Assembly (NCBI GenBank): GCA_002415025.1
Contig: DIBR01000060.1
Coordinates: 44,327-51,713, forward strand
Length of the DNA: 7,387 nt
Source of the DNA: Spongiibacteraceae bacterium UBA5047
GTDB lineage: Bacteria; Pseudomonadota; Gammaproteobacteria; Pseudomonadales; Spongiibacteraceae
Direction of reading: 5' to 3'
Position 1 is the first letter of the stretch, and every line of letters begins with the position of its first letter. A model generated the notes under the pieces. The model had not been told where the DNA came from, made no database searches, and saw only the letters and a program-made list of their open reading frames with translations. Both the position numbers and the translations under genes were made by a program. Positions 1 to 6,415 of the stretch are shown here, in pieces.

Positions 1-13
1 TTGCGGGCGCGCC

Positions 14-451
14 TCAACCGTGCGCGTCACTCATATCGGGAATAAACATGTCCATTCCCTCGGGGCAGGACACGCAGCCCTCATCCCAGAAGGCGCGGGC
101 GCGCTGAATTTTTCCGGCGTCATTTAATTCAAAATGATCCGTCACCAGCAAATCCAGCCCTTTGTTTTCCGCAGGAATACGCACCTGCATGGTAAAACGC
201 AAAATGCCTTCATTGCCGCAGGCAATCTTTTGGTGGGGAACCGGGGTCAGCTGACGACCGCTATCGGCAGGGTGGGCAAAGTCCCAGAACCGGGACACAC
301 CCACATGGCCGACAAAGGCCGGAGAACCCACCGGATCTTCCCAGGTGGCATCCTCGGCAAAAAGCGACAACAGCAGCTCTTTATCTCCACTGCTCCAGGC
401 TTTGCAGTAATTATCTATAACGGCTCTGACTTGATCGGGGCTTGCTGCCAT
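14..451 (-). CDS. Ketosteroid isomerase-like (NTF2/SnoaL fold) protein
   Basis: A 145-residue protein of the NTF2-like superfamily, close in pattern to delta5-3-ketosteroid isomerase (KSI). Seen directly: Tyr15 in helix 1 (DNYCKAW), Asp39 in the segment DATWEDPVGS and Asp105 in VTDHFELNDAGK. These align by motif with Tyr14, Asp38 and Asp99 of the Comamonas testosteroni enzyme, that is, the oxyanion-hole pair and the catalytic base. KSI moves a double bond into conjugation with a ketone in the cytoplasm. The C-terminal tail carries a CVSC pair (Cys126, Cys129) and an acidic, Met-rich end, which KSIs normally lack. The start at 451 is chosen because AGGGAG lies 7 nt upstream; an in-frame ATG at 514 would add 21 residues without family resemblance. 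It is the last gene after fbiC, 63 nt downstream. The fold is near certain; the substrate is unknown and a non-steroid enone or polyketide is possible. Confidence 0.8.
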   Translation of the reverse strand: MAASPDQVRAVIDNYCKAWSSGDKELLLSLFAEDATWEDPVGSPAFVGHVGVSRFWDFAHPADSGRQLTPVPHQKIACGNEGILRFTMQVRIPAENKGLDLLVTDHFELNDAGKIQRARAFWDEGCVSCPEGMDMFIPDMSDAHG

Positions 452-453
452 AT

Positions 454-464
454 CCTTTCTCCCT
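454..464 (-). promoter_or_regulatory. Ribosome binding site of the KSI-like gene
   Basis: Read on the minus strand the sequence is AGGGAGAAAGG, with AGGGAG 7 nt from the ATG at 451. It is the strongest Shine-Dalgarno match of the minus-strand genes, and it decides the start against the longer frame from 514. Confidence 0.75.
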
Positions 465-470
465 GTCGAT

Positions 471-498
471 ATTATTGGCTGGATCGATTGTAAGACAA
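471..498 (-). promoter_or_regulatory. Possible sigma70-type promoter for the KSI-like gene
   Basis: On the minus strand TTGTCT (493-498; 4 of 6 matches to TTGACA) is followed after 16 nt by AATAAT (471-476; 5 of 6 matches to TATAAT). Transcription would start near 464 and give a very short leader that just contains the ribosome binding site. The site lies in the only gap longer than 11 nt within the minus-strand gene run, so it could uncouple this gene from the F420 operon. The match is modest and could be chance. Confidence 0.35.
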
Positions 499-514
499 GA
501 AAAGCAGCGGGCAT

Positions 515-3001
515 CTACCCCGAAGCGATGAGGTTTTCCGAGGCATTGCGCAGCAGCTTTTTGCGCCCGCCACTGCGCTCGTATTTCTTCGCAGGTGTAT
601 TCACCACTTCCAGTAATACTCCCGCTTCCAGTGCGGTTGTGCGCCGCTCTTCACTGACCGGCTCATACAGGGTGGTGCGCTGCAGTGGGCTGCGCTGCAT
701 GGCGCGTATCAGTGCGTCCATCTCCTGCGGCGAGGTTTCCTGACCGTGGCTGGCACCGGCGGCGCGAGTAATGGTTTCGTTCATCAAGGTGCCGCCTACA
801 TCGTTCACGCCGGCGTTCAGGCAGGCCTCGACTCCACGGTGACCCAGCTTTACCCATGACGCCTGGATATTGTCGATCAGGCCGGTGAATACCAGCCGCG
901 CCACCGCGTGCATCAAGACCGACTCGCGAAAAGTGGGGCCGCGTCGGGCTTTGCCTTTCAAATACACCGGCGCTTCGGAAGCCACAAACGACAGCGGTAC
1001 AAACTCGGTAAAGCCGCCGGTGCGCGCTTGCAAATAACGCACTCTCAGCAAATGTCTGGCCCAGTGCTGCAAGCCTTCAACATGACCGAACATGATGGTG
1101 GCCGTGGTCCGAAAACCCTGCTGGTGGGCGGATTCCATCACGTTCAGCCACTGTTCGGTATTGATCTTGTCAGGGCAGATTACACTGCGAATCTCATCAT
1201 CCAGAATCTCGGCGGCGGTCCCCGGCAAGGTATTCAAACCCGCGGCCTTTAGCTGTTGCAGGAATTCCGGCACCGGGACACCCAGAGTTGCCGCGCCTTG
1301 CCAGACTTCCAGCGGAGAAAAAGCGTGTATGTGCATATCCGGCGTTGCCGCGCGCACCGTCGCCAGAATATCGAGATAGGTCTGGCCCGTATATTCGGGG
1401 TGTATACCACCCTGCATGCACACTTCCGTTGCGCCGCGCTGCCAGGCTTCAAGACAACGGCGGCTAATTTCCTCGGGGCTCAAATCGTAGGGCTTGCCGC
1501 GCAGGTTCTCACTGAGTTTGCCCTTGGAAAAAGCGCAAAACTGGCATTTGAAATAACAGATATTGGTGTAATTGATATTGCGGTTAACCACATAACTAAC
1601 GCGATCACCGCATTTTTTATGGCGCAATTCATCGGCTTTGCTACATACGGCAGCAAAGTCCGGCCCGCGACTCTGAAACAGCCGGACTACCTCGTTTTCG
1701 CTCAACGCTTCACCGGCACTCGCGCGCGCAAGAATGCCCGCCACGTCCGGCGACACAGCCAGCGATTCCGGCTGCTCCGCCAGCCAGCGCATATCGGCTT
1801 CAGGCAACTCAGCGTGCTGCCCGGTAAGCCAGTCGTCGGTACGGGGAAAACCTTCCGCATCCACCGCCGCCAGCACTCTTGTGTGCAAGGCGGAATCGAG
1901 CCAGCGATGCACATCGCTTGCGTAGGTAGGATAGATGGTCAGCCGTTCCTGCAGGAATTTACCGGCAACCGCCGTTTCGCGCGCAAGTTCTTCAAGGTGT
2001 GGCCAGGGCGCTTCGGGATTCACAAAATCCGGCGTCAGCGGGGATACGCCACCCCAGTCGTTAATGCCGGCGCTGACGATTTTTTCCAGCACACCGGGGC
2101 TGAGGTTGGGCGGCGCCTGAATACTCATGTGCGGGCCAAAAATCAGGCGGCAAACCGCAATGGTCCAGAGTAGTTCGGCCAAATCAGGCTCGGGGGCCTG
2201 TGCCATTTTGGTATCGGGTTTGGCACGAAAATTCTGCACGATGATTTCCTGCAGGTGCCCGAACTCCTCATGCAGCGCGCGCAGGGCCAACAGCGATTCA
2301 ATACGCTCGTGCCGGGTTTCGCCTATACCGATCAGAATGCCGGAGGTAAAAGGCACTCGCGCTTCACCGGCCAGCCGCATGGTCTGCAGGCGAACCTCGG
2401 GCTCTTTATCCGGCGAACCGTAGTGCGGCATACCTTTTTCGGCAAGCCGCTCAGCGGCTGATTCCAGCATAATGCCCATGGAGGCCGAGACCGGTCGCAG
2501 CATGGCGATTTCGTCAGCGGTCATACAACCGGCGTTGATATGCGGTAACAGGGACGTTTCTTCAAGAATCCGGCGGGCGACATGCGCCACATAGTCCAGC
2601 GTGGTCGCAAAACCCATGTCGGCAAGCGCATCGCGCGCCGCTTTATAGCGCAGTTCCGGCTTTTCACCCAGTGTCAGCAAGGCTTCCTTGCAACCCATCT
2701 TCTCGGCGGCACGAACCGACTCCAGCACCGCGTCCACCGACATGTAAGGCGCTTCGATGCGCTTGGGGGTTTTGGCAAAGGTGCAGTAGTGGCAAACGTC
2801 GCGACAAAGATGTGTAAGCGGAATAAACACTTTGCGGGAGTAGGTGACGACATTGCGAAAACCACTGTCGCGCAAGCCGCTCGCCAGCGCCAGCAGCTCG
2901 CCGTAATTAGCGGTGTCGAGCTCGGCCAGTGCCAGCGCTTCGTCATCGCTCAGGCGCTGATGCTGTCTCGCTTTTGTCGCTATCGACTGCCAGTTACTCA
3001 T
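515..3001 (-). CDS. fbiC: FO synthase, CofG-CofH fusion (FbiC)
   Basis: This 828-residue bifunctional radical SAM enzyme makes the F420 chromophore FO (7,8-didemethyl-8-hydroxy-5-deazariboflavin). By family knowledge the CofH half joins tyrosine-derived material to 5-amino-6-ribitylaminouracil and the CofG half closes the deazaflavin ring. Two CxxxCxxC iron-sulfur motifs are visible: Cys66, Cys70, Cys73 (CRDVCHYC) in the N-terminal CofG half, and Cys482, Cys486, Cys489 (CYFKCQFC) in the C-terminal CofH half. A linker at about residues 370-435 joins them. The CofG-first order and length fit the roughly 850-residue bacterial FbiC family. The ATG at 3001 overlaps the cofC stop by 1 nt (TGATG), which implies translational coupling; a TTG one codon earlier is the alternative start. 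Both modules look intact, with no frameshift. Identification is very secure. Confidence 0.97.
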   Translation of the reverse strand: MSNWQSIATKARQHQRLSDDEALALAELDTANYGELLALASGLRDSGFRNVVTYSRKVFIPLTHLCRDVCHYCTFAKTPKRIEAPYMSVDAVLESVRAAEKMGCKEALLTLGEKPELRYKAARDALADMGFATTLDYVAHVARRILEETSLLPHINAGCMTADEIAMLRPVSASMGIMLESAAERLAEKGMPHYGSPDKEPEVRLQTMRLAGEARVPFTSGILIGIGETRHERIESLLALRALHEEFGHLQEIIVQNFRAKPDTKMAQAPEPDLAELLWTIAVCRLIFGPHMSIQAPPNLSPGVLEKIVSAGINDWGGVSPLTPDFVNPEAPWPHLEELARETAVAGKFLQERLTIYPTYASDVHRWLDSALHTRVLAAVDAEGFPRTDDWLTGQHAELPEADMRWLAEQPESLAVSPDVAGILARASAGEALSENEVVRLFQSRGPDFAAVCSKADELRHKKCGDRVSYVVNRNINYTNICYFKCQFCAFSKGKLSENLRGKPYDLSPEEISRRCLEAWQRGATEVCMQGGIHPEYTGQTYLDILATVRAATPDMHIHAFSPLEVWQGAATLGVPVPEFLQQLKAAGLNTLPGTAAEILDDEIRSVICPDKINTEQWLNVMESAHQQGFRTTATIMFGHVEGLQHWARHLLRVRYLQARTGGFTEFVPLSFVASEAPVYLKGKARRGPTFRESVLMHAVARLVFTGLIDNIQASWVKLGHRGVEACLNAGVNDVGGTLMNETITRAAGASHGQETSPQEMDALIRAMQRSPLQRTTLYEPVSEERRTTALEAGVLLEVVNTPAKKYERSGGRKKLLRNASENLIASG

Positions 3002-3726
3002 CAATCTTTTACCACTTCCATTTTAATAAACGCGCTATTGGCTTCGCCCGCAGTCAATGCCTTGATGCGCTGATCCAATTTGTTCTCACGCAAATATTGC
3101 AGGGTCTTGGGCGCACGACGGCCCCAGTCGCGACTGAGCAACTCTGCCAGATCTTCACCGTCATCCATATCGCGGCTCAGGCCCAGCAATTCCATGATTT
3201 CAACCACCATGCGCTTGCCCTGTGCCTGCGCGCGATGCCGATGACAGGATTCAGAGCCGTATTCATAATTGAGCATACCGGGCGGGCTACACAGCACAAC
3301 ATTGGAACCATCGCACTGGCGATCGGTAATGATCGTGACTTTTTCCTTGTTGATAATTTGTTGGTGAGTGCTGATAAATAATTCCCACTCATCGAGTGAG
3401 GCCAGCGGCAAGTCACCGTGTACCACCATCACGCTGTCAACCTGACCCGCCACAGACTGCACTGCGCTATTGACCACCGGGTTCAGACCGGGGCCGCCCA
3501 GCGCTTTCTCGCTCCAGCATTCAATATTGTAGTGTTCGGCCAGCAGTTTTGCGGTCGGGTCGTCCGACAGCAGGATAATACGCTCCAGCGCTGGCAGCTG
3601 AGTCAGCACATCCAGCACATCTTCGACCATGGCCTGAAACAGACAGCGCCGTTCAGAGGGGCCAAGAAAGCCGGACAGACGCTGCTTGGCCTGTACGAAG
3701 TCTTTTAGGGGGATAAAGGTCCACAT
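3001..3726 (-). CDS. cofC: 2-phospho-L-lactate/PEP/3-phosphoglycerate guanylyltransferase (CofC/FbiD)
   Basis: A 241-residue nucleotidyltransferase that joins GMP from GTP to a three-carbon phospho-acid, giving the activated intermediate consumed by CofD. Visible family motifs are PLKDFVQAKQRL (residues 6-17, nucleotide loop), GLNPVVN (80-86), HGDLPL (103-108, with Asp105 as the expected metal ligand), DGSN (139-142, where many members have DGTN) and YGSESCHRH (156-164). The protein is about 30 residues longer than typical CofC because of a charged C-terminal tail after about residue 206. The start MWTFIPLK matches the usual family beginning. It lies 11 nt after cofD and overlaps fbiC by 1 nt. 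No clear Shine-Dalgarno site is seen, so coupling is likely. The acid used (2-phospholactate, phosphoenolpyruvate or 3-phosphoglycerate) cannot be read safely from the sequence. Confidence 0.93.
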   Translation of the reverse strand: MWTFIPLKDFVQAKQRLSGFLGPSERRCLFQAMVEDVLDVLTQLPALERIILLSDDPTAKLLAEHYNIECWSEKALGGPGLNPVVNSAVQSVAGQVDSVMVVHGDLPLASLDEWELFISTHQQIINKEKVTIITDRQCDGSNVVLCSPPGMLNYEYGSESCHRHRAQAQGKRMVVEIMELLGLSRDMDDGEDLAELLSRDWGRRAPKTLQYLRENKLDQRIKALTAGEANSAFIKMEVVKD

Positions 3727-3737
3727 GCTGCGTCACA

Positions 3738-4685
3738 CTAATTTAGGTGTCTGCTAAAGTCGAGTACATCCAGAGCCAGTTTACGCTTGCTGGCCAGCGA
3801 GCTCATCAAGGTTGGTATCACTTTGTTGGGCACAGACAGCGACGACGCCAGGTTCCTGTCCACAATATCCATCACATAGCCGTTCAACAGGTCGCCATAC
3901 CACTGCGCTACGGCATCGGCGCTGGCGGGCATCGACAGTTCTTCCATCATCTTTGCTGCCGGCCCCTTCACGGCCATGCCACCCACAATAGGGGATACCG
4001 CCACCACCGGTGCCGGGCTGGCCTGCATGGCCGCGCGTACACCCTGCAACTGCAGAATCGGATCGACGCTGACAAAGGGGTTGGAGGGACAAATCACAAT
4101 GGCCGCCAACCGGTCGTCCGCCAGCCAATCCATCAGCTCCGCCGCCGGACTGGCCGTTTCAATGCCGGCAAACCGAAAACCACTGACTTTCGGCTCACAC
4201 TGCTCGCGCACGAAATAGTGCTGAAAGCCCAGCTCGCCCCGCTCGGTCGCCACCAGAGTGCGTACCGGGTCGTCACTCATCGGTATCAGGCGGTGATGCA
4301 AACCCAAGGCTTGGCAGAGTAGACGGGTAGTGTCGCTCAGGCTATGACCATCGCGTAATAATTGGCTGCGCCACAGATGGGTGGCCAGGTCCTTGTCGCC
4401 AAGGCGAAACCAGTCGTCACCACCCAAGGCTTTCAGGGATTCCATAGCCTGCCAGCTTTCCCCTGCCAGCCCCCAGCCGCGCTCGGTATCATTTTGATCG
4501 GCCAAAGCATACATCACCGAATCCAGATCCGGCGATATTGACAGCCCGAGATGCTCAAAGTCGTCAGCGGTATTGGCGACAATGAGCAATTGATCGGGGC
4601 TGAGTACCTCGGTCAGACCGCGAGCCAGTTTCGCGCCGCCAACACCACCGGTCAGGGCAATAACCTTGCCATCAAACCCGGCCAT
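3738..4685 (-). CDS. cofD: 2-phospho-L-lactate transferase (CofD/FbiA)
   Basis: A 315-residue enzyme that transfers the guanylylated phospho-acid moiety onto FO, releasing GMP and forming F420-0 or a variant such as dehydro-F420-0. Seen directly: the glycine-rich loop GGVGGAK (residues 13-19), NTADD (37-41) followed by the Asp-rich SPDLDSV segment (50-56), a later LGDKDLATH block, the CPSNPF segment, and the VGG...VKGPAAKMM C-terminal signature. Length and motif order are those of a complete CofD. The ATG at 4685 is chosen because residues 7-19 then align with the usual family N-terminus and because it overlaps the cofE stop by 1 nt (TGATG). A longer frame from 4730 would overlap cofE by 46 nt and adds no conserved sequence. 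No strong Shine-Dalgarno site is visible, in keeping with coupled translation. Confidence 0.95.
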   Translation of the reverse strand: MAGFDGKVIALTGGVGGAKLARGLTEVLSPDQLLIVANTADDFEHLGLSISPDLDSVMYALADQNDTERGWGLAGESWQAMESLKALGGDDWFRLGDKDLATHLWRSQLLRDGHSLSDTTRLLCQALGLHHRLIPMSDDPVRTLVATERGELGFQHYFVREQCEPKVSGFRFAGIETASPAAELMDWLADDRLAAIVICPSNPFVSVDPILQLQGVRAAMQASPAPVVAVSPIVGGMAVKGPAAKMMEELSMPASADAVAQWYGDLLNGYVMDIVDRNLASSLSVPNKVIPTLMSSLASKRKLALDVLDFSRHLN

Positions 4686-5452
4686 CAGCGAAACAGATCT
4701 TCGGACTTGGCGCGAATCAGGGTCTCGCAACCCTGCTCCGAGGGCCGCAATGGCGCGCCGCGAACCAACACAACCGGAGCGCCCTCGTCGGCCTGCCCCA
4801 TTAAAAAGGAGGCGCCGGCAGCCAGTTCATCGGCTACCGCTATCTGGGTAATTTCCAGCGGCCTGTCGAACAAATCCTTGTCGCCAATGCGGCTGACCAG
4901 CGCCTCGAAACCGGCGCTACCCAGCGCAAACCCGCAGGTACCGTTGCGCCAGGCGCGTCCGGCGCTGTCGTTAATGATGATATAGACATCAACGCCCAGC
5001 CGTTCCTGCAACGCTGCACGCAGGCGGCGCGCCGAAGCGTTGGAGTCTTCCGGCAGAAGGAGAACGCGGGGATTGTCAGGTTGAGACGAAATATTGGAGG
5101 CATCAATGCCCGCATTGGCATGCACATAGCCTTCGCGGTGCTCAACAATAATCGCGCCCCGGCGCTGGCGCACCACTTCTGTGGATTCGCGCAGTATCAG
5201 TTCAACCTGTCGCGGGTCTTTGTCGGTGCGCGCAGCCAGTTCCAGCGCTGCCTCGCTCGGGGTAGTTTCATTGAGGTAGGCGTAACGGTTTTCAGATTTG
5301 GACACGACCTTCTGTGCCAATACCAGCACATCGCCCGTTTCCAGACGCAATTCTGCCGTTTCAGCACTGGCCACAATCAATGCGGCCAGATCGTCGCCTG
5401 GCTCTACCAGCGGAAAGGCCGGCAGAACCGTAAAGTTGAGCGACGGCGTCAC
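4685..5452 (-). CDS. cofE: Coenzyme F420-0:L-glutamate ligase (CofE), single domain
   Basis: A 255-residue GTP-dependent ligase that adds the glutamate tail to F420-0. Family motifs seen are GDVLVLAQKVVSKSE (residues 40-54), ANAGIDASN (112-120), LLPEDSNASARRLR (132-145), NDSAGRAWRNGT (161-172) and, near the end, ADELAAGASFLMGQ. It begins with GTG, whose bases form a 4-nt GTGA overlap with the npdG stop; the following residues (LNFTVLPAFPLVEPGDDL) match the normal CofE N-terminus, which supports this unusual start codon. Unlike actinobacterial FbiB (about 450 residues), it ends after the ligase domain and carries no FMN nitroreductase domain, so reduction of dehydro-F420-0, if needed, must be done elsewhere. 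How many glutamates it adds cannot be told from sequence. Confidence 0.95.
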   Translation of the reverse strand: MTPSLNFTVLPAFPLVEPGDDLAALIVASAETAELRLETGDVLVLAQKVVSKSENRYAYLNETTPSEAALELAARTDKDPRQVELILRESTEVVRQRRGAIIVEHREGYVHANAGIDASNISSQPDNPRVLLLPEDSNASARRLRAALQERLGVDVYIIINDSAGRAWRNGTCGFALGSAGFEALVSRIGDKDLFDRPLEITQIAVADELAAGASFLMGQADEGAPVVLVRGAPLRPSEQGCETLIRAKSEDLFR

Positions 5453-6126
5453 TCAGGCAGTCCGGTCAGTTTTACACCGGCATGACAGCCGTATTGTTTG
5501 TTCACAAAGATCAGCACCGAGGTCATGGCTTCTACCGCAGCGGCATTGGCAATGCTGCCGGCATGAAAACCGCGCATGCCAGCCGCTTCCACCAGCTCGA
5601 TAACCTGCGCGCGCGCATCTTTTTTATCACCGCACACCAGCACGTCGCATTCCAGCCCCTGACCTTCTTGCAGGTGATGCGCCGCCACGTTCTGAAAAGC
5701 CGATACCACTTGTACCTCGTCACCCAGCAAGGCCTGGGCGATCTGGCCGGCAGAGCCCTGCTCCGGCAATTGCACCCGTGCAACTTTGGGCGGCACCAGC
5801 GGTACGGTGACGTCGATCAGAATCTTGCCCTGCAAGGCAGGCTTTACCAACTCCAGCGTGCTGCTGTGGTGGCCAAAGGGCACTGTCATGGCAACAATAT
5901 CCGCAGCCTCGGCCGCCGCCAGGTTTTCCATGGCTTCAACGGTTACCGCTGTGACACCGCGCTCCTGCATGACCGATTTCAGGTCAGCAACCGCTGCCTC
6001 GGCCTTTTCCTGGGTACGCGAGCCGATAATGACCCGGTAGCCTGCTTGCGCCCAACGGCGCGCCAGCCCCGTACCCAGATCACCTGTACCACCCAGAATG
6101 GCCAAAACCGGTTTCAAATTGCTCAT
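5449..6126 (-). CDS. npdG: F420H2:NADP+ oxidoreductase (Fno/NpdG)
   Basis: A 225-residue cytoplasmic enzyme that moves hydride between NADPH and F420, either charging F420 for biosynthetic reductions or recovering NADPH. The N-terminal Rossmann loop GGTGDLGTG (residues 12-20) and the GSRTQEK segment (35-41), with Ser36-Arg37 placed to bind the NADPH 2'-phosphate, match the Archaeoglobus fulgidus enzyme pattern. The block SAFQNVAAHHL, the VCGD motif and the C-terminal HAGVKL also fit the family. Length is normal. The start is supported by GAGG 6 nt upstream of the ATG (6133-6136). It is the first gene of the operon, and its stop overlaps the cofE GTG by 4 nt. Co-transcription with the cofactor genes strengthens the F420 assignment over a general NADP oxidoreductase of the same fold. 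Confidence 0.92.
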   Translation of the reverse strand: MSNLKPVLAILGGTGDLGTGLARRWAQAGYRVIIGSRTQEKAEAAVADLKSVMQERGVTAVTVEAMENLAAAEAADIVAMTVPFGHHSSTLELVKPALQGKILIDVTVPLVPPKVARVQLPEQGSAGQIAQALLGDEVQVVSAFQNVAAHHLQEGQGLECDVLVCGDKKDARAQVIELVEAAGMRGFHAGSIANAAAVEAMTSVLIFVNKQYGCHAGVKLTGLPE

Positions 6127-6147
6127 TATTTGCCTCGTCTCTCTAGT

Positions 6148-6180
6148 CTTATAAGGCGGGTTCTACCGCTGTACCCCGCC
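6148..6180 (-). promoter_or_regulatory. npdG: Candidate npdG operon promoter with overlapping dyad
   Basis: On the minus strand TATAAG (6148-6153) is a fair -10 match, giving a start near 6141 and a short leader that contains GAGG. No good -35 hexamer is seen: a 17-nt spacing lands on GGGTAC. A perfect 6-bp inverted repeat, GGCGGG (6155-6160) and CCCGCC (6175-6180), fills the interval just upstream of the -10. A poor -35 with a dyad in the spacer is a common layout for regulated promoters, so the dyad may be an operator. This is inference from layout only. Confidence 0.3.
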
Positions 6181-6222
6181 AAGTCCGCGCAGCATTCTCT
6201 CAGAAGCGCCCACCGGCATCCA

Positions 6223-6238
6223 GCACCCAAAGGGGTGC
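6223..6238. repeat. Short inverted repeat
   Basis: GCACCC (6223-6228) and GGGTGC (6233-6238) are perfect 6-bp arms around the 4-nt spacer AAAG. No T-run follows on either strand, so it is not an intrinsic terminator. A role is unknown. Confidence 0.45.
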
Positions 6239-6242
6239 CGAA

Positions 6243-6280
6243 GGCTGGCAACATAGCCTGACTGACCGCTTTCGCCAGCC
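6243..6280. repeat. Spaced inverted repeat
   Basis: GGCTGGC (6243-6249) and GCCAGCC (6274-6280) are perfect 7-bp arms 24 nt apart. The right arm shares two bases with the next dyad at 6279-6295, so the two could not form as stems at the same time. Confidence 0.4.
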
Positions 6281-6295
6281 GAATGCCCCATTCGG
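6279..6295. repeat. Compact palindrome, possible operator
   Basis: CCGAATG (6279-6285) and CATTCGG (6289-6295) are perfect 7-bp arms around CCC. A 17-bp dyad of this size suits a dimeric helix-turn-helix regulator. It lies about 70 bp upstream of the candidate -10 of the SDR and about 125 bp from the npdG -10. No regulator gene is present in the window to pair with it. Confidence 0.45.
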
Positions 6296-6325
6296 ACGAT
6301 ACCGGTAGCCCCGTCAGGCGTTAAT

Positions 6326-6351
6326 GTAGCGGCCTCTTTTGGCGAGGCCGC
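6326..6351 (+). repeat. GTAG-headed GC-rich hairpin
   Basis: GCGGCCTC (6329-6336) and GAGGCCGC (6344-6351) are perfect 8-bp arms with a 7-nt loop TTTTGGC. The stem is immediately headed by GTAG (6326-6329, sharing one G), the same tetranucleotide that heads the REP copies at 7233-7300, but the stem and loop are different sequences. It could be a REP-like singlet of another family, or an operator overlapping the -35 region of the SDR. There is no T-run, so a terminator is unlikely. Confidence 0.5.
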
Positions 6352-6369
6352 ACCCGCAGCAGGTATACT
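6339..6369 (+). promoter_or_regulatory. Candidate promoter of the SDR gene
   Basis: TATACT (6364-6369) matches the sigma70 -10 at 5 of 6 bases. TTGGCG (6339-6344; 4 of 6 matches to TTGACA) lies 19 nt upstream, a long spacer, and sits in the loop and right arm of the GC-rich hairpin. Transcription would start near 6376, giving a leader of about 40 nt that includes GAGGG before the start codon. Confidence 0.4.
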
Positions 6370-6415
6370 ACGGCGGCTTCAGCGCATTAACACAGACACA
6401 AGGGCAGAGGGTTGC

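Larger units (their letters stand above)
6127..6415. promoter_or_regulatory. Divergent control region between npdG and the SDR
   Basis: This 289-bp stretch separates the two divergent transcription units and must hold the start signals for both. I see no credible small gene in it. It contains five inverted repeats (listed separately), a TATACT hexamer for the plus-strand gene and a TATAAG hexamer on the minus strand 21 nt before the npdG start. The density of dyads is much greater than in any other non-coding part of the window. Confidence 0.6.

Noticed and set aside
6..13. GGCGCGCC palindrome at the left edge
   Set aside because: An isolated 8-bp GC palindrome is expected by chance in GC-rich DNA, and nothing around it suggests a site.
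452..514. A 21-residue N-terminal extension of the KSI-like protein from the ATG at 514
   Set aside because: The extension is outside the family core, would start directly after the fbiC stop, and the ATG at 451 has a far better Shine-Dalgarno site.
1256..2173. A 305-codon open frame on the plus strand inside fbiC
   Set aside because: It lies fully antisense to the well-supported FbiC coding sequence, its translation is rich in Arg, His and Gln as expected of a shadow frame, and no family motif or ribosome binding site is seen.
3002..3004. TTG start for fbiC one codon upstream of the ATG
   Set aside because: Possible, but the adjacent ATG at 3001 is a stronger start and fits the TGATG overlap also used between cofE and cofD.
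4686..4730. Longer cofD start at 4730
   Set aside because: It would overlap cofE by 46 nt and add 15 residues not found in CofD. The ATG at 4685 gives the normal N-terminus and a 1-nt coupled overlap.
5482..6261. A 259-codon plus-strand frame opposite npdG
   Set aside because: It is antisense to NpdG with its clear Rossmann motif, and its translation shows no recognisable domain.
6127..6415. Riboswitch in the npdG leader
   Set aside because: The dyads do not match any riboswitch consensus that I recognise, and the likely transcription start leaves only a short leader.
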